Positions 1 through 13,720 of a DNA stretch of 64,000 nt are shown here, piece after piece. A model generated the notes under the pieces. The model had not been told where the DNA came from and did not search any database. It saw only the letters and a program-made list of their open reading frames with translations. This DNA is from Gnetum montanum. Its lineage: Eukaryota; Streptophyta; Gnetopsida; Gnetales; Gnetaceae. Each line of letters opens with the position of its first letter. Position 1 is the first letter of the stretch. A program made the translations under genes and the position numbers. The stretch spans positions 132,366 to 196,365 of the forward strand of contig MNCI01008118.1 of assembly GCA_015680685.1 (NCBI GenBank). Direction: 5' to 3'.

Positions 1-906
1 TAAATATGGTAGTAAATGATTTGGGCAAGGACATGCTTAAATTCTTGTGGGAAAGAAACCCATATTGTGGAAAATTTATCATGGCTAGCAAAATTCACCT
101 ATAATGTATGTAATCACAACTCCTGAATGCATGGACAAATCTTCTGTGGAAGTACATATTAATAATCATGATAAGCAATCTTTTAGGGAAAAGGTTGTTC
201 CTGAGGCTAAATCCAGTATCCAAAGTACCAAAGATTGGTATTGGTATAACATTATCCATGATCAACACAAATAAGAAAAAAATGTGAGAAATTACAATAG
301 GAGGCAGACAGAAGAAACAAAACAGAAGAAAATAGGAGGTACAAAACAAAGATGTTTTTATTAGATTAGAGAGCAAATACAAAACATTTTTGGCTTCCGC
401 CAACACCTCACGTAAATCCTTCAAATTAGGGAAAACTCATAGCAATTCTTCCAAACAATGCACACAACAGAATTCATCAAAACTAAGAGCTCTATATTTT
501 TCCCTAAAACAGTTACCCTTGCATCACCTTTCATGAGAGTTAAAAGCCTAAACTGTATCGACTCCCTTTTAACATAGGCATTACAGAAAGTAATTTTATA
601 ACATAATCCCACATTTTTACACATTACAAAACCATTGCTTATGTTCAAGCCATAGTTTTGAAATGTGGATTGTGGATCTTTTTTTGTCTCCTTATTTTTC
701 TTGGGATCCTATATTGTGGATATTGTGATATTGAAAAAATAAAACAGTATCTGGTTTTTAACAAATTTAAAAATTATATGCAATTAAAGATTAAACAAAA
801 AAACAAGAAAACTACACAACTTCAAAAATAGGAATTTCTGAACATGAGAACAATACAACATAAAAGTAAGCATAAATGTATATGCTATGCACAGTCACAA
901 ATATAA
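1..906. other. AT-rich stretch without a recognised gene
   Basis: No reading frame here resembles a known family. The longest frames are short, hydrophobic and on the - strand, as expected by chance in AT-rich DNA. If the importin gene extends left of the window, as its missing N-terminal exons require, this stretch is probably intronic. Confidence 0.5.
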
Positions 907-3120
907 ATGCATCTCGTTGGATGGGGGAAAATTAGGTGGCCAGGACAAGCTGGAGGATTGGGAGTACCATATTTTGAGGATTGTATTATGTTGGGGCATT
1001 ACAACTTAATTAGAAGAATCTCTGATGATGATGAAGCCCTCTGGATCCAAATAGTTAGAAGAAAATACATGTTGTGCATGTCACATTAGCATGACTCTGT
1101 TGTTTGGTGGTGCAGCCTCTGCGTAGTACTATATCATTAATCAATACTCCCCATTGGAACAAACAATTACCAAGCAACCTATCAGGGCAAAGTACAGATC
1201 AATGCATGATTGCCACATAATCTGGAAAGGTCAAATCCCAGAAAAGAGTAAGGTTTTCCTTTGGCTTGTCTGCCACCATGCAGTCCCTATGAAAGCTTAC
1301 CTTTATAGCTGTGGCCTTCATATCAACACAAATTGCCTCCTTTGCCTTAACAGAATTGATGAAACCCAAGAACATTTTTTATTTGATTGTCAATATTTTT
1401 GTTAGGCTTGGACGCCTAGTGCCATACATCATACAACACAGCTCACGGCCCACTAGAAAGTGGGCAATGCCTACATCTTCCATTTCTCTTAGATTCCCCT
1501 ACCATGCTCCATTGCTACTTTTGCTTGGCAATTGTGGAAAGAGTTGGTTGATGCCATGGGGACCTCGTCAATATTTGAGCCCAACTATAGCTAGTTTTAG
1601 GTAAATGAATAGCTTTGGGATATGCTTCTTGCTATTAGTTGGGGAGACATTCTCTTGTACTTAAGGGACAAAACCAGATCTCCAGGCTATCCAGTTCTTT
1701 CGACACTAGTGGGATGATGAGACAACTTTCAGAGGGATTTGGATTTGCCTCATTGAAGAGGCCATTGCTGAGTATATAGGGCTCCCTAATGGCATAGAAT
1801 TCATGCTCCCTTTCGCCAGAGGCATGTAGGATGCTTCTTCCTTCTTCAACGGGATGGTATTGTGCAGATGAAGTGGTCAAATCCCCAAGTCGCACCTTCT
1901 CCTCAACCTGGCAATAAGCTATAGAGCTGGTGGATTGTTACTTTGTCCACTTGGGGAACTCTTCCAAGTTGCAAGGAGTGCATTTAGGATTTCTAAGGTG
2001 CCTTTAGGTTAGAAGATAGATCAATCTTCCCAAGTTCTTTTTTGCAACACTGCAAAGGAAGCAAGCTGGGAAGTACTCCGACTTCATCTTGGCCCTTCGG
2101 GGGTCACTAGAGGCCCTCAAGTACAAACACACCCAAACCCTTCGTCAAGAGACAGATTTAGTAGGTACTATCATCATTGTTCCACTAGAAATGAGGGTCC
2201 CTCCTCTTCTAGTCTGCATGACTTCCAAGATGGTAATGGGCTTTTGGTTGAAACTAGTTCCTCAACATTGGCCAAGGATGATACACTTCCATGCCTGAAG
2301 GAAAGGGAAGATGCTATCAGAATCGAATTGCAGGCCAAGTTTGTGGTAGACCACAAGAGGCCATGGAAGATACTGAAGTGTGTAGAGTGGGAAGTGCAAA
2401 GGAGGAGAAGTATGAAGTAGGAGAAGCATTGATGTAGACAACATGATGAGGAGTCTACGTTTAGAAGTTGCTTGGAAGAAGAACTTTTGCAAATTTGTGA
2501 GGACCTGGGTAGGGAAGTTGAGGAGGCTAGGCAATACGAATTAGAAGAGGTTGAGAGATAGGACCAAAAGGGCCAAGAGCAGTGAGAAATACAAGAGGTT
2601 CTTTGAGAATCATGCATCAAATGCTAGACACTGGTTCATGGCTGGTAAATGCTAATATGTCCCTTTGGACATCGACATTGTGATCCCTTGGTGGGACTTG
2701 ACAAAATGTGTTAGACGTATGTTCTTTGCCCTGCACCCAGGCAAAGTAGGGTACTTGGGTAGAGAGGAATGTAAAAGGAGATAAGAGAAATATATGATTA
2801 TCTAGTAGGCGGCGGGGTTCCTTTCTTCCTAGGAGATAGAGAGATTGTAGATAGGGTGCATCAACAGGAGAAGCTATGTTGTGCTTGTAGGACTTTGCCT
2901 TTTCCATGATGATGTGTCATCGTCATTGTTATATAAATGGTCATGTGGTCAAAAATAGTTCTATGTCTGTCATAAATTGCATTTGCCATAGTTGCTGTTT
3001 TGTTGTGTTGTTATGGGGCATTCAGAGATATGGGGGAGATCCCTCTCCCTATTTTGTAGTCTTTCCTGTTTCAATGGGTTTTCCTCCTTTGCTTTTGTAA
3101 ATTTTTCTGTAATTAGAGCC
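907..3120 (+). mobile_element. 5'-truncated L1-like LINE with coiled-coil/J-domain 3' region (copy 1)
   Basis: The left part translates to a degraded LINE ORF2 C-terminus: an HLVGWGKIRWP-type segment with GGLGVPYFED (907-1080), then an RT zinc-binding region (about 1150-1405) with WKGQIPEKSKVFLWLVCHH, CLLCLNR and a following H/C pair. A further segment at about 1515-2000 (LWKELVDAMG, then FRGIWICLIEEAI and GLPNG) aligns with copy 3 at 25520-25850 and 26730-26860. From 2300 to 2600 comes a Glu/Arg/Gln-rich coiled-coil stretch, and at about 2625-2890 a J-domain-like stretch. A GGGGGAGATCCC-type 3' untranslated region follows. Many stops and frameshifts show it is dead. No target-site duplication was found, so both ends are approximate. 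Confidence 0.75.
2625..2890 (+). pseudogene. J-domain-like module, copy 1 (HPD decayed to HPG)
   Basis: The + strand reads RHWFMAGKC, a stop, YVPLDI, then WWDLTKCVRRMFFALHPGK. This follows the J-domain plan: a Y..LGI helix I start, a helix II with basic residues, then the HPD loop. The loop reads HPG here (His codon at 2734-2736). Farther on, AAGFLSS and GDREIVDRVHQ match the A..FL.D..R pattern of helices III-IV, in another frame after stops. Copies 2 and 3 align over the same span. The module is a relic and cannot be expressed intact. Confidence 0.6.
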
Positions 3121-5590
3121 CGACCTTCTCCATATGTATAGATATATATCTAATATCAGTATTAGTGGTTTAAAGTGTAAATCAATGATAAGAATATTGA
3201 GAAAAGCTTTTCAGGCAATCTAGAGAAATGCTTTAATGAATTTATAAATGGAAAAAAGATCAGAAAAAAGTTGGCAACCAAAAATACTTAAAAAATATTT
3301 ATATTTTCATCGTCCATTTTAGTTAAACATACAAAGACTTGAAACAAGAGGTGTGAAGACTTTGACCATATTAGATGTATCAAGTTAAATGACGAAAATA
3401 TTTTATTTTCAAATAAGAAAATTTTGGAGCTATTAAGGGTCTATTTTCTATAACGAACCACTTCTCCTTGAGTTTTTGCGTTAATGATTGTAATAGTCTT
3501 TCTATGTGTTTGTGTGCATGTTTTGTTGACGACGTGTGTGTGTGCTTTGTTTGGACTATGGTGGAAATGGCTAATTAGAATAGTAATAAATTGGTTGACC
3601 ATATTTTTATATGTATTATGATTAAATGTTCAAATACTTTATGCATAAGAAATATGCTTTAAAATACATGTTGGGAATGCTTTACAATAATAATAATAAT
3701 AATAAATATATGGGAAAACAAAACATTTTCTGTTCTATTTCAACAGAGATGCTGAGAAACAAAAGAAAAACAGAGGGCAATACTCTAAGGTGTGCCTCAA
3801 GAGTTAAAACAGGTATGTTGAGATGCAAAAGAATGCTCATATTGAGGAACATGACCTATGAATCAAGTTGGAGGAACCTGACCTATGAATTAGGGATATT
3901 GTGTGCAAATATCGTAGCTTTATATATATATTTTATTTTATCTAAATGTGATGCATTGCTCTTTTTAGTTTAAAATAGTAGAGTATAAGTACCCTTTCCA
4001 TGGATGTAGAAAGGTCACATGATGACCTCTCAAGGCTCGTAAGACGATGGGAAAATTCACATCGGTGATGACCTAAAAAAGAAGGTGCCTTATTTGATTA
4101 TGTATCCTGAACTGCCCTTATCATGAATCTATTTTGAAAACTTTTTCCTTGCATCTTATGACCATTCTGAATGATAAAGAGATAGATATTATGTTGGAAT
4201 GTTTTGTAATTATCAAGAGGAATCGAACCTGAGATCTAGCAAAATTTGAATTCTGAAATATCAAAAATTGTTGATTTAGGAATTGAACTTGCAACCTGTG
4301 AATATACATATTTTATTGATTTTTTTATAGTGATCATGAAGAGAATTGAACTTATCATTCATTGTTGGAGAGAGAGAGAGAGAGAGAGNTGTCTTAGTAA
4401 GCAAGATATCTAGGAAAGGAGGTAAAATGACCCATCTTTGTTATGTTTGATAATGGCTAGCAAGGGCTGATTTTCTCAAACTTATCTCTTCTTGCTTGCC
4501 TAACCACTTTTACAATGCTTGTATGAAATTATCAAGATTGTTGTTGTAAGCTTAGATTGTTAAAACCTTTATTGCTTTTTTTGGATCTCTCTACCCATCC
4601 TCTGCACTTTGACACCTAAATGACTTGGATGAGAGTTGTTTCTGTAATGATTCAGAAACACCCATAATGATTTGGGGTATCTTGGGCAAAAGATTGCCAA
4701 CAAGGGCCAAGGATCCCTGATATGAGANGGGCAAAAGATTGCCAACAAGGGCCAAGGATCCCTGATATGAGAATTGGTACTGTCGGCAGAAAGTGAGAGT
4801 ATCTTTGTGCCCATGGATAATTGTGAATGTTTTTAAGTTTTTGAATCCTTGAGTTTTGGTTGGAATTTGGTTGATGAACTCTCCCCCTTTGAATGCATAA
4901 ATCTTGGATCTGAATCGTGAATTATACTTTTTTTCCTATACCTTCTCAAGTTTGATTTTGATATTTTTCAATAAGTTGCTGGAGTGGGGGAAAACCTAGG
5001 ATGTTAATTTATGGTTGTGAGTTATCTATTCTTTGCTATTGAACATATGAATTTTCTGATTAAATGATTAATGGTAAAATAGTTACAAGAGTTAAATTCA
5101 GATGATATTGTTTTGTGTGTTGCTAGAAATTATAAAATATTATTATGTGAGTGAACAAATTTGTGATTATTAATTTATCTGCTTCTGTGGTCATTTCTTT
5201 GGCTTACAAATGTGTAAATGATCCTAATTAGATATTTCTTTTTAGGTTGAATAAAACAGAGTTTGATTTTTTTTTAATTTGATGAATCTTGCACAGATAT
5301 TTTACTATGGCTATTTCTTTTTAAAATTATCTCTTAGTTCTTAAAATTTATATTGATTGACCTATTTTAGAGCTAGATCTAGGCACTGTTGATTTCGTTT
5401 TAATTTTATAGGTTAATGTAGTTTGATTGTTGTAGAAAGAAAGCCACTTGAGCATTTTTTTCTTTCAACTAGCTTTCTTTTTGGGGGGCTTTGAGTGTTA
5501 GCTCTTGCTCCCTATGAATGGGTATTACATTTTCAAGGGCTACTTAACGAAGAATTTTCTAGAGATGATGTTGAATGAATATATATATAT
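3121..5590. other. Probable intronic DNA, no gene recognised
   Basis: The stretch contains an AAT microsatellite (about 3687-3708), a GA microsatellite ending at an N (about 4371-4389) and a single-N join at 4728. No family-level coding match was seen. Direct repetition around 4728 is treated as an assembly feature. Confidence 0.5.
4686..4772. repeat. Direct repeat flanking a single N, likely unmerged contig overlap
   Basis: About 40 bases ending in GATCCCTGATATGAGA occur immediately before the N at 4728 and again immediately after it, without differences that I can see. Two contig ends joined without collapsing their overlap would look like this. A real tandem duplication is less likely. 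Confidence 0.7.
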
Positions 5591-5594
5591 ATGC

Positions 5595-6960
5595 ATGTAG
5601 AGTAAAGATAGTCTTAATGAAGATGAAGAATGGTAAAGTGACATGGCCAAATGGTATCTTTATAGAGTTATGGAAGTCTATGGGAGATTTAGAGATCATT
5701 TGGTTGACAAATTTATTCAACAAGATTTAGGAGGAAGGGAAAATGGTTGACGATTAGAGGAGCACTATACTACCCATTTATAAAAACAAAGGAGACCCAA
5801 AATTGTGAGAAGTATAGAGGCATCAAGCTTATGAATTATACCATGAAGTTATGGGAAAAAGTTATAAAACAACATTTAAGGCAAGAATCAATTGTTTCTA
5901 AGAATTAGTTTGGCTTTATGTTTAGAAGATCAACTATGGAAGCTATCTTCTTGCTAAGATAGTTGATAGGAGAACTTTGGTGAAAGAAGAGTAATAAGCA
6001 TATGATTTTCATTAGCTTGGAAAAAGCTTATGATAGAGTTTCTCAAGAGATTATTTGGTGGATGTTAAAGAGGAAGGATATTCATATTGGGTTCATAAAG
6101 ACTATCAAAAATATGTATGATGGTGCAACAACTTGAGTTTGCAACATTTGTGGAGAGACTTCTTTATGAAGGTAGGGCATGTACCAAGGATATGCTCTAA
6201 GCTTTTATTTATTTACTAGTATTATAGTTGAGCTAACTAAAGAAATTTGAAATGATATTCCTTGGTATAGGTTTTTGCTGATGTATTGTATTGGTGGATA
6301 ATCCCAAAGAAGTTTTAGCTAGGAGATTGGAAACTTGGAGAAACACCCTATAATCAAAGGGGTTGAGAATTAGTTGAAGTAAAATAGAATACATGGAATG
6401 CAGTTTTAGTGGAAATGTGAGTAATGAAGACATGAAGATTGGAATTCACAAGCAAGGAGTTACTCAATGTAACCAATTTAGGTACTGATTTGCAGTTGCT
6501 TGTTTAAATGGATGGTGAAATTAATAATGATGTGAAAAGCAGAATTTATGCAAGATGGATGAAATGGCAAGAAGCTAGTGGTATGCTTTGTGATAGAAGA
6601 ATCTCTTTACTAGGTTGAAGGAAAAGGTTATTTAGGACTTTCATTAGACCTACGATTTTTTATGGTGTAGAATGTTAACCTATCAAAAGCTTAACACGTA
6701 CATGTGGTAGAGATGCAAATGCTAAGGTGGATGTTGAATGTGATTAGGAAAGATTAAATAACAACTCTTTTATTAGGGGAAGTTTGGGGGTAGCACCATA
6801 TATGAGAAGATTAAGGAAAGTCACCTTAGAGTCACTTTAGATCGTTTGATCATATGCTAAAAAGACTAAAGAATGTGCTTGTTAGAGGACCTTGTTTTAT
6901 TAAAGTTGAGGGGAAACAACAGAGTTAAACCTAACATACATGGCTTTCAATCATAAAGAA
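5595..6960 (+). mobile_element. RTE-clade LINE reverse transcriptase relic, + strand
   Basis: Translated pieces match the RTE signature in order: MKNGKVTWPNG, KNKGDPK, CEKYRGIKLMNYTMKLWEKV, FGFMFRRSTMEAIFLLR, FISLEKAYDRV and a YQGYALS block, which are fingers and palm of the reverse transcriptase. The C-terminal region follows at about 6340-6860 with KSRIYARWMKWQEASG, RPTIFYG and LGVAPYMRR. Frameshifts and stops interrupt every domain, and the catalytic YADD box is not recognisable. The endonuclease domain is missing, so the copy is 5'-truncated. Confidence 0.85.
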
Positions 6961-7589
6961 AGACATTGAATATATTGGTTTAAATGCTTAGTTGACTTTT
7001 AATAGAAGTGAATAGTGAAAAAGAAATCATATAGTTAGGCTAAGGTTAGGGTGATGATGTCAACTGACAATAATCCAAGATAATAATTGTCAAGGACTGA
7101 TGTTACAAAGACACATCACAAACTCATCAAGAAGTAAATAAAAGCATGGAATAGTGCAAGTACCTGAAGAAGCTGTCGTTGAAGCCCTGAGGTGCATACA
7201 ATCATCACAATGCTAACATTGAAAAACCACAACAGTACTAGATGCACTGTACAATTGAAGTACTAAGAAATGAGCTAAAGCATTAAGTTTTGGACTACCC
7301 ATGAGTGAGAAGTTTCACTTTTTTAACTGCATTAGTAGGTTGAAAGATTCCATCCAACAAATTTCAAGCATGTTCAGAGGAAATCATAGTGACACCAACA
7401 TTGAGCCCTTGATTACATGTTTTTGTTTCTGCATTGATTTGCAGCAAATGCATCAATGTTACCTTCATGCCTATTTAGTAATTTTTGTTTATTATTGTTT
7501 TGGTATAATTTTATTTTCTCTTTGAAAAGTAAAGATGTTTTAGTTTTGCTTTGTTATTTCATAGTTCAATCTGTTTGAACAATTTTCAG

Positions 7590-10500
7590 GCAGAGATGTG
7601 GGTAGCAGATCCTAATCAATATGCATGTGATGAGGACGATATGCAGTACAGTTGCCGTGTATCTTGTGAGAATTATTTTTTAAATTATTCAAAATTGCAT
7701 TACTGTTGATTTTTTTAAAAAGTATTTATTATTATTCCACAAAGTAATTTTGTTTATTCAAAATTGTTTGGTTTGTAATGGTCTAATGATATCAAAAACC
7801 TACTTCAGTCATTTTCATTGTGTTAACAATATGGGCTTGGCTGCATGAGTTCTCTTTCCTCCCTGCTTTTATTGAGAGCTAATGTTCATCCATGTTCAAT
7901 TTTTTTGTATTATTTTCAGTTGTTTTTCATGTCTTTTTTGGTTTGGTTTTCCTTTTGATGGCTTTTCTGGAAATGTGATGTGGCAATCTCTTTGAGAGGC
8001 TCATTATCTAATATTCTTTGAACATGATCTCAGATGCCATTCTTATAACTTATCTGCAATAGAAGGCACAAGTCTTCTTCTATATTTGTACAATGTAATT
8101 CATCTCCTCTTGTAAGATTTAGCATCCATCTAAAGTATTTGTGTTCCTCCACACTCATTTGTTGTTCATGAGTCTTTTTATAGCCCAATATTTCTTACCA
8201 TATAAAATAGTAGGCTTAATCACTGTCTTGTTACTTTTATTCTATTGATGTTTATACTTTCACTGAAATTACATTCGATGTATTTTATCTTACTTCTGCT
8301 AATTTTCAAGACTTTTTATGCTAGAGCCCATTGCCACTTTTCATTGTATTTCATGTGCTCAAGATATATCTACTAACACAATACCATTTGCAAATAACAT
8401 AAACCAAAGGATTTCATCTTGTATTTTTTGAAGTAGTTCATCTGTAACAGTAGCAAACAAGCAAGGACAAAGTGCAGACCCTCAACGTAGACCTACTAGG
8501 ATTTGGAAAATCAGAAATTATTCTGTAAGTTCTTTTAGTTCTAGTGGTACCTCCTTCATATATGTTTTGAATTACTTTAATATATTTATCAAGCATGCTT
8601 TCCTTTGTAAATCCCATCAAATAGGTATTCTATCATACACCTTTTCCAAGTCAATAAAGTCATACATAGATTTTTCTATATCTTCTAAACTTCTCCATTA
8701 ATTGTCGTATCAAGAAAATAGCCACTATAATTGATCTCTTTTTATAATTGATATCCTTGTCATATATCCAAATTGGACTTTTGATATTGTTGATTCTAAG
8801 TTGGAGGCGCTGCTCTATAACTTTCTCGCAAAGCTTTATAGTATGACTAATAAGCTTGATTCCTCTATAGTTTGCATAATCTGGTACATCTTTTTTTGTT
8901 CTTGTATATGGAACAATAGTGCTCTTTGTTCACTTTTCAGACATTTTCCATTTGTAAAAAATTTGTTAGTCATAAGGCTCATTTATCTCCCATTGCTTTC
9001 CAAGCTTCTATTGAAATGGTATATGTTCCAATAGCTTTGCCATTTTTCATCTTTGATTAGACTATTTTCATCTCAAAGAGGAAACAATCATTAACAATTC
9101 CAAAATTTTGTTCTTGGATGTGCTCTCTTGGAAATTCCTTATATAATAATTTTTGAAAATAGATTTTCAACCCATCCAAAATTATGTTGTCTTTTACTAA
9201 AATTCTTTTGTCCAACTCCGTGATGCATTTTACATGATCAATATCTTTAGTTTTATGTGGTTGGTTGGCTACCTCATGATGTCCTGTACATTTAAGTTTA
9301 ACATGTCTCCAGATGTCATGTGCTGAACATAGGCAAATAGTTTTACAATGATTTTTAACAGCCTTTTAGTAGCATGTGCCTTAAGTGTAACTTGACTCTG
9401 CAATAGTAACCGTAAATTTTGTAGTACGATATAAACTTATTTTTTGTCATTATCATTGCTGTTACCTTATCAAACGTCAGGACCCATCAACAATAACAAA
9501 TTCAGCTAATGGAAATAAATATTAGCATTACAGTTCAGCACAATGAAAACAAAACAGATCACACACATGAAACTACAATGGAAAGGTGATGAACCAAAAT
9601 TAAGTCCGAATCCCTTATCAAACTGGGGCAAAAATGAATGCTGTTACCTTTCACCTCAACTTATACATGCAATTGCTTACAATCTAATGCAAGGTTCATT
9701 GAACCTGGATGAATTCTCTAATTGCCTACAACCTTCTAGAAAAGTCTAGTGGTTATTAATGTTGACATTGCTACTACTTCAACAATAATATAGTGATATA
9801 TTAAGGTAGGCAAGTAATTTGATGATTGTTTTTATGATTGGTTGTCTTCCTAACAACAGACTGGATGTGTAGATACCAGTATTTAAACATCAACTATTTA
9901 ACCGTTTAAATTATCTTCTTCCCTTGGGTGGAAGGGAAACCTTGGTATTTAATCTTATAAATAGAAATCTAAGAGTTATTGTATCACAGTAATCTTGCCA
10001 CAAGGCTTCGTAGATTTTGCATGTTTAAAATAAGACCTTGTAGCAATGCCAGCATAAAAGAGCAGTGTATACAAAATGAATAACACAAATATCATGCGAT
10101 TTTCGAACTGTGGCCTGGTCAATGGGAACAACAATTATTTTAGTTTTTTGTCACAATTTAACAGTTTTAAATGTTATGTTATCCACTTGTCATCATGCGT
10201 ACTTAAGGTCTTACTAAATTTTAAAGTCAAGTTATTACAACTTGGACTGCTTCAGACATGGTGCCTGTGTTTCCCTGGAATGATACACCAAAATTGCTGA
10301 AGAGGCTACCCAATACTGGCTATAAAACATGTAGTGTTTAGTGTTTGAAACTAGCATTGTTTTTATAGTTGTCAAATCTTCATATTGTGCATACATTTTG
10401 GAAACTTGTGAAGCATCATTTTCATTTCATTTCATTGTGTTTTGAGCTATAGAACAAACACATGATTCTATGTTGGGAGAATTTTACTCTTAAGAAGAAT

Positions 10501-13500
10501 TGGTATTCAGGTCTTTTGCTGTTAGAGGAATTGGTTGGGGCTTATAAGATTAATGGAGCTGTAACTGTAATCAATGCTGCTAAAAAAAGGATTGAAGAAG
10601 CGTATAAGTTGAAAGCTGCTGGCAGTTCAGGCTGGTGGAAGGTAAAATATTTCTTGTAATTAATTTGTGTAAGCAGTGAAAATTCACTGTAATGTTTATG
10701 AATCGTTAAATAGCATTATTTCACTTGTGGATAAAGCATTTAAGAAAAATATTTTACATCTATTCAATCAATATGTTTGTTGATTGAAGTGGGTGACTTC
10801 TGCAAATGGGTTTTCTAAAATGACAGTTAGTATAAGAGAACTTTCAATACCTATATTCCTTTTTCTAGGTGAATAGCTTTTAAATGTGAGTAATGACTTC
10901 ACAAAAGGCATTCATATAGCCACAATCCTCAGTCCAGATCATTTTTGTTGGAGCATAAACAGACATAAGACGTGCTTATAACGAAAAAACAACAGGATGG
11001 ATCTGAGATACATATATATGTAAATTTATCTCTCAGAAAATGTATGGAGTGTATACTTAAAAACCCAGTCTTAATGTAGATCTAGTTACAATAGCTATGT
11101 GAATTATGATTTGAGACTTGTTGCAGTTACGAGAGGCAGCTGTTCTTGCAATTGGATCAATTTCAGAGCAGATACTTGATTTTCAGGTTTAATTGTTTAC
11201 TTCTTGCATTTTTAATCATCATGCATTTATATAATAATATGTAAAAAGCTTCGTTTTGAAGCCTTCTGTGAAACTTTTGACCTGTTGTCACCGTTTTATT
11301 TTCAGCTGATTGGGCATTTGAATTTCAATATGGAAACATTTTTAGATGATTTGCTCTTACATGATATTGGATCAGGTAAGTTTGCTTTATATAAGATTTT
11401 AAGTGGTACTTTTCCTTTAACATTTTTAACATTTTAAGGTTTTATGTTTCTTTTGTTGGCATGGCCAGGTGATGAGTATCCTTTTCTTCGAGCACGTGCC
11501 TTTTGGACTCTTTCAAGATTTCCTATGTTGGTAGTGTTCAGTATACTCTCTCTGTTGCTTTATTATTTTGAGAATTGCTTATGCTTATTGGCGTTGTTTA
11601 ATATGCTGAAGTATATATCTTTCCAGAAATTTCTTGACTATCAGTGTCTGGTTTTCATGCATGCAGGTTAATGGGAAAAAACATGAACAAATTTTATATG
11701 CTTCCATGAGAGCATTAGCTATGAATACGTATGTCGTGGAGTTTTTCAAGTACTTGTTAATATTTTCTTCATATGTATCTGCTCTTAAAATTTTTCTTAA
11801 GTATATATTTCTGTTCTACAGTTCACCACCTGTAAAAGTTGGGGCTTGCAAAGCACTATGCAAACTTTTGCCTCAATCAAGTTCAGAGTTATTGCGACCA
11901 CACATGGAAAATGTTTTTAGATCCATCGCAGCACTCTTAGAGCATGCAAGTTTTACCGATGCCAAAAATACTTGGAGTTTGCATTAAGCTGCTTAAATGA
12001 AACAAAATTTTATTTTTGATTAGTCAGCAGCATGATATGACTTATGGGGTTATGATATATTTTGGTACAGGCTTCAGATGAAACATTGCACTTGCTTTTG
12101 GATACTCTACAAGAAGCAGTAAAAGCAGGCAATTTATTTATTTTATTATGTTTCTTGAAAAGTTATGCACTATGGATACTTGACACAATAGGTTGTATTA
12201 TCTCATATCTGTCAATGATCGAAATGCCACATTACAGATAAGGAAACATCAGTGGCTGTGGAGCCTTTCATCTCCCCTTTAGTTTTGAATGTGTGGGCAA
12301 AAAATATATCTGATCCCTTCATAAGTATTGATGCAGTGGAAGTTCTGGAGGTAACTGTTTACTGCTGTCAGTGTATACTAATTTATTATTTAGATACTGC
12401 ATTGTTTTTCAAATACCCAAAGTTTACTTATTATCTTAATAACTTAATATTAAGTGAAGCCATTGGGGTTGTTATTGCTGTATAATGAAGGCTTATTTTC
12501 TGGGCTTTGCCTATGAAGTTAGGTGGCATATGGATTTCATTTACTTCTTAAAAAGCCATGGGTAATGTCATATGTAAACTATAACTAATTCTGTTTTCCA
12601 TTCAATTAGGATAGAGGTTTTCCTATCTTTTCAAGCCAAGAAAGTCCATTTTAAAGGAATGCAAAACCTAGAAATGAAACAATAACACTAGTATATAGCT
12701 GCCAAAACATGCTACTAGGGGAAGATTTTATTAATGTAGCACGAGAAAACCATCCGACCAACCATAGCAAAGCATTTAGGAGGAGCTCAGAATGGATAAA
12801 AATAATAAATGAGAAGTATGTCATTTAAAATTTTTTTTCACCAACTTTATTTGACTTATAGTGTTGGTTAAAAATCCAGCTGCACAGATTATACCTGCAT
12901 GCTAGTGGCATTCCTTGTCAATTTTCATGGATAGCCCTATCTTCAAAGGGCAAATTTCTATGGCACACAAGTCTATTGCTGCATGCTGAATCTCCTTTGT
13001 AGCCCTCCAATTATCTAACCTTGTTGTAGGTGCATGTGATGTAAATGTCAGAAGAACATCTTGAGAATGATCTTTTCTCCACCGTTAATCAGTCATGAAG
13101 AGCACCTTGGAATTGCTGGAAATGCAACTGGCATAAAAAGGATCTGATTTGCAACTCCCAAGGCTCTGGATTCTTAACCCTCTTGTCTCTGATCAGTGGG
13201 GAAAATAGGGTATTTTTATATTTAAAAATCTCTTGTTTCTGTCTGTAAAGGGCATGGGTTCACACACTTACTAACCCTTGTATCATTATCATGGTATCTT
13301 TATCCTTTAAATGTGAACTGACCCATTTAGGTAGGCAAAGGCTTGATGCCATAACTTGAACATATATTTTACTTTTCCCTCAGGTTGGCATGTGTCTTAG
13401 CATACCCCAGTGATGAGGTGTCCAGTGGCAATTTGTAAGTTGTAAGCCCTGAATTTAGGGAGTGTTTCATGTGCCCTATGTTTGTAGTCTAGCGTGTTTA

Positions 13501-13679
13501 GTTGAGGTTCTTGGTCTTTTGAGATGCACCTTGGGCCCCTATGTCACACTTTGAGGTTGTGTGCATAATTCCAAGCTCTTTAGGATGGTTTCAGCTTCAT
13601 TTGGATGTTTTATGGTCCCTCCGTCATGCTTCTTCAGGCTTCAACTTTCACTTGGGATCCATTGTGCAAAGTGTGGTTT

Positions 13680-13720
<41 letters not shown>

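Noticed and set aside
10462-10659. Frame starting MILCWENFTLKKN joined to the importin exon
   Set aside because: The first part reads through the intron end; the acceptor at 10510 and the family alignment place the exon start at 10511.
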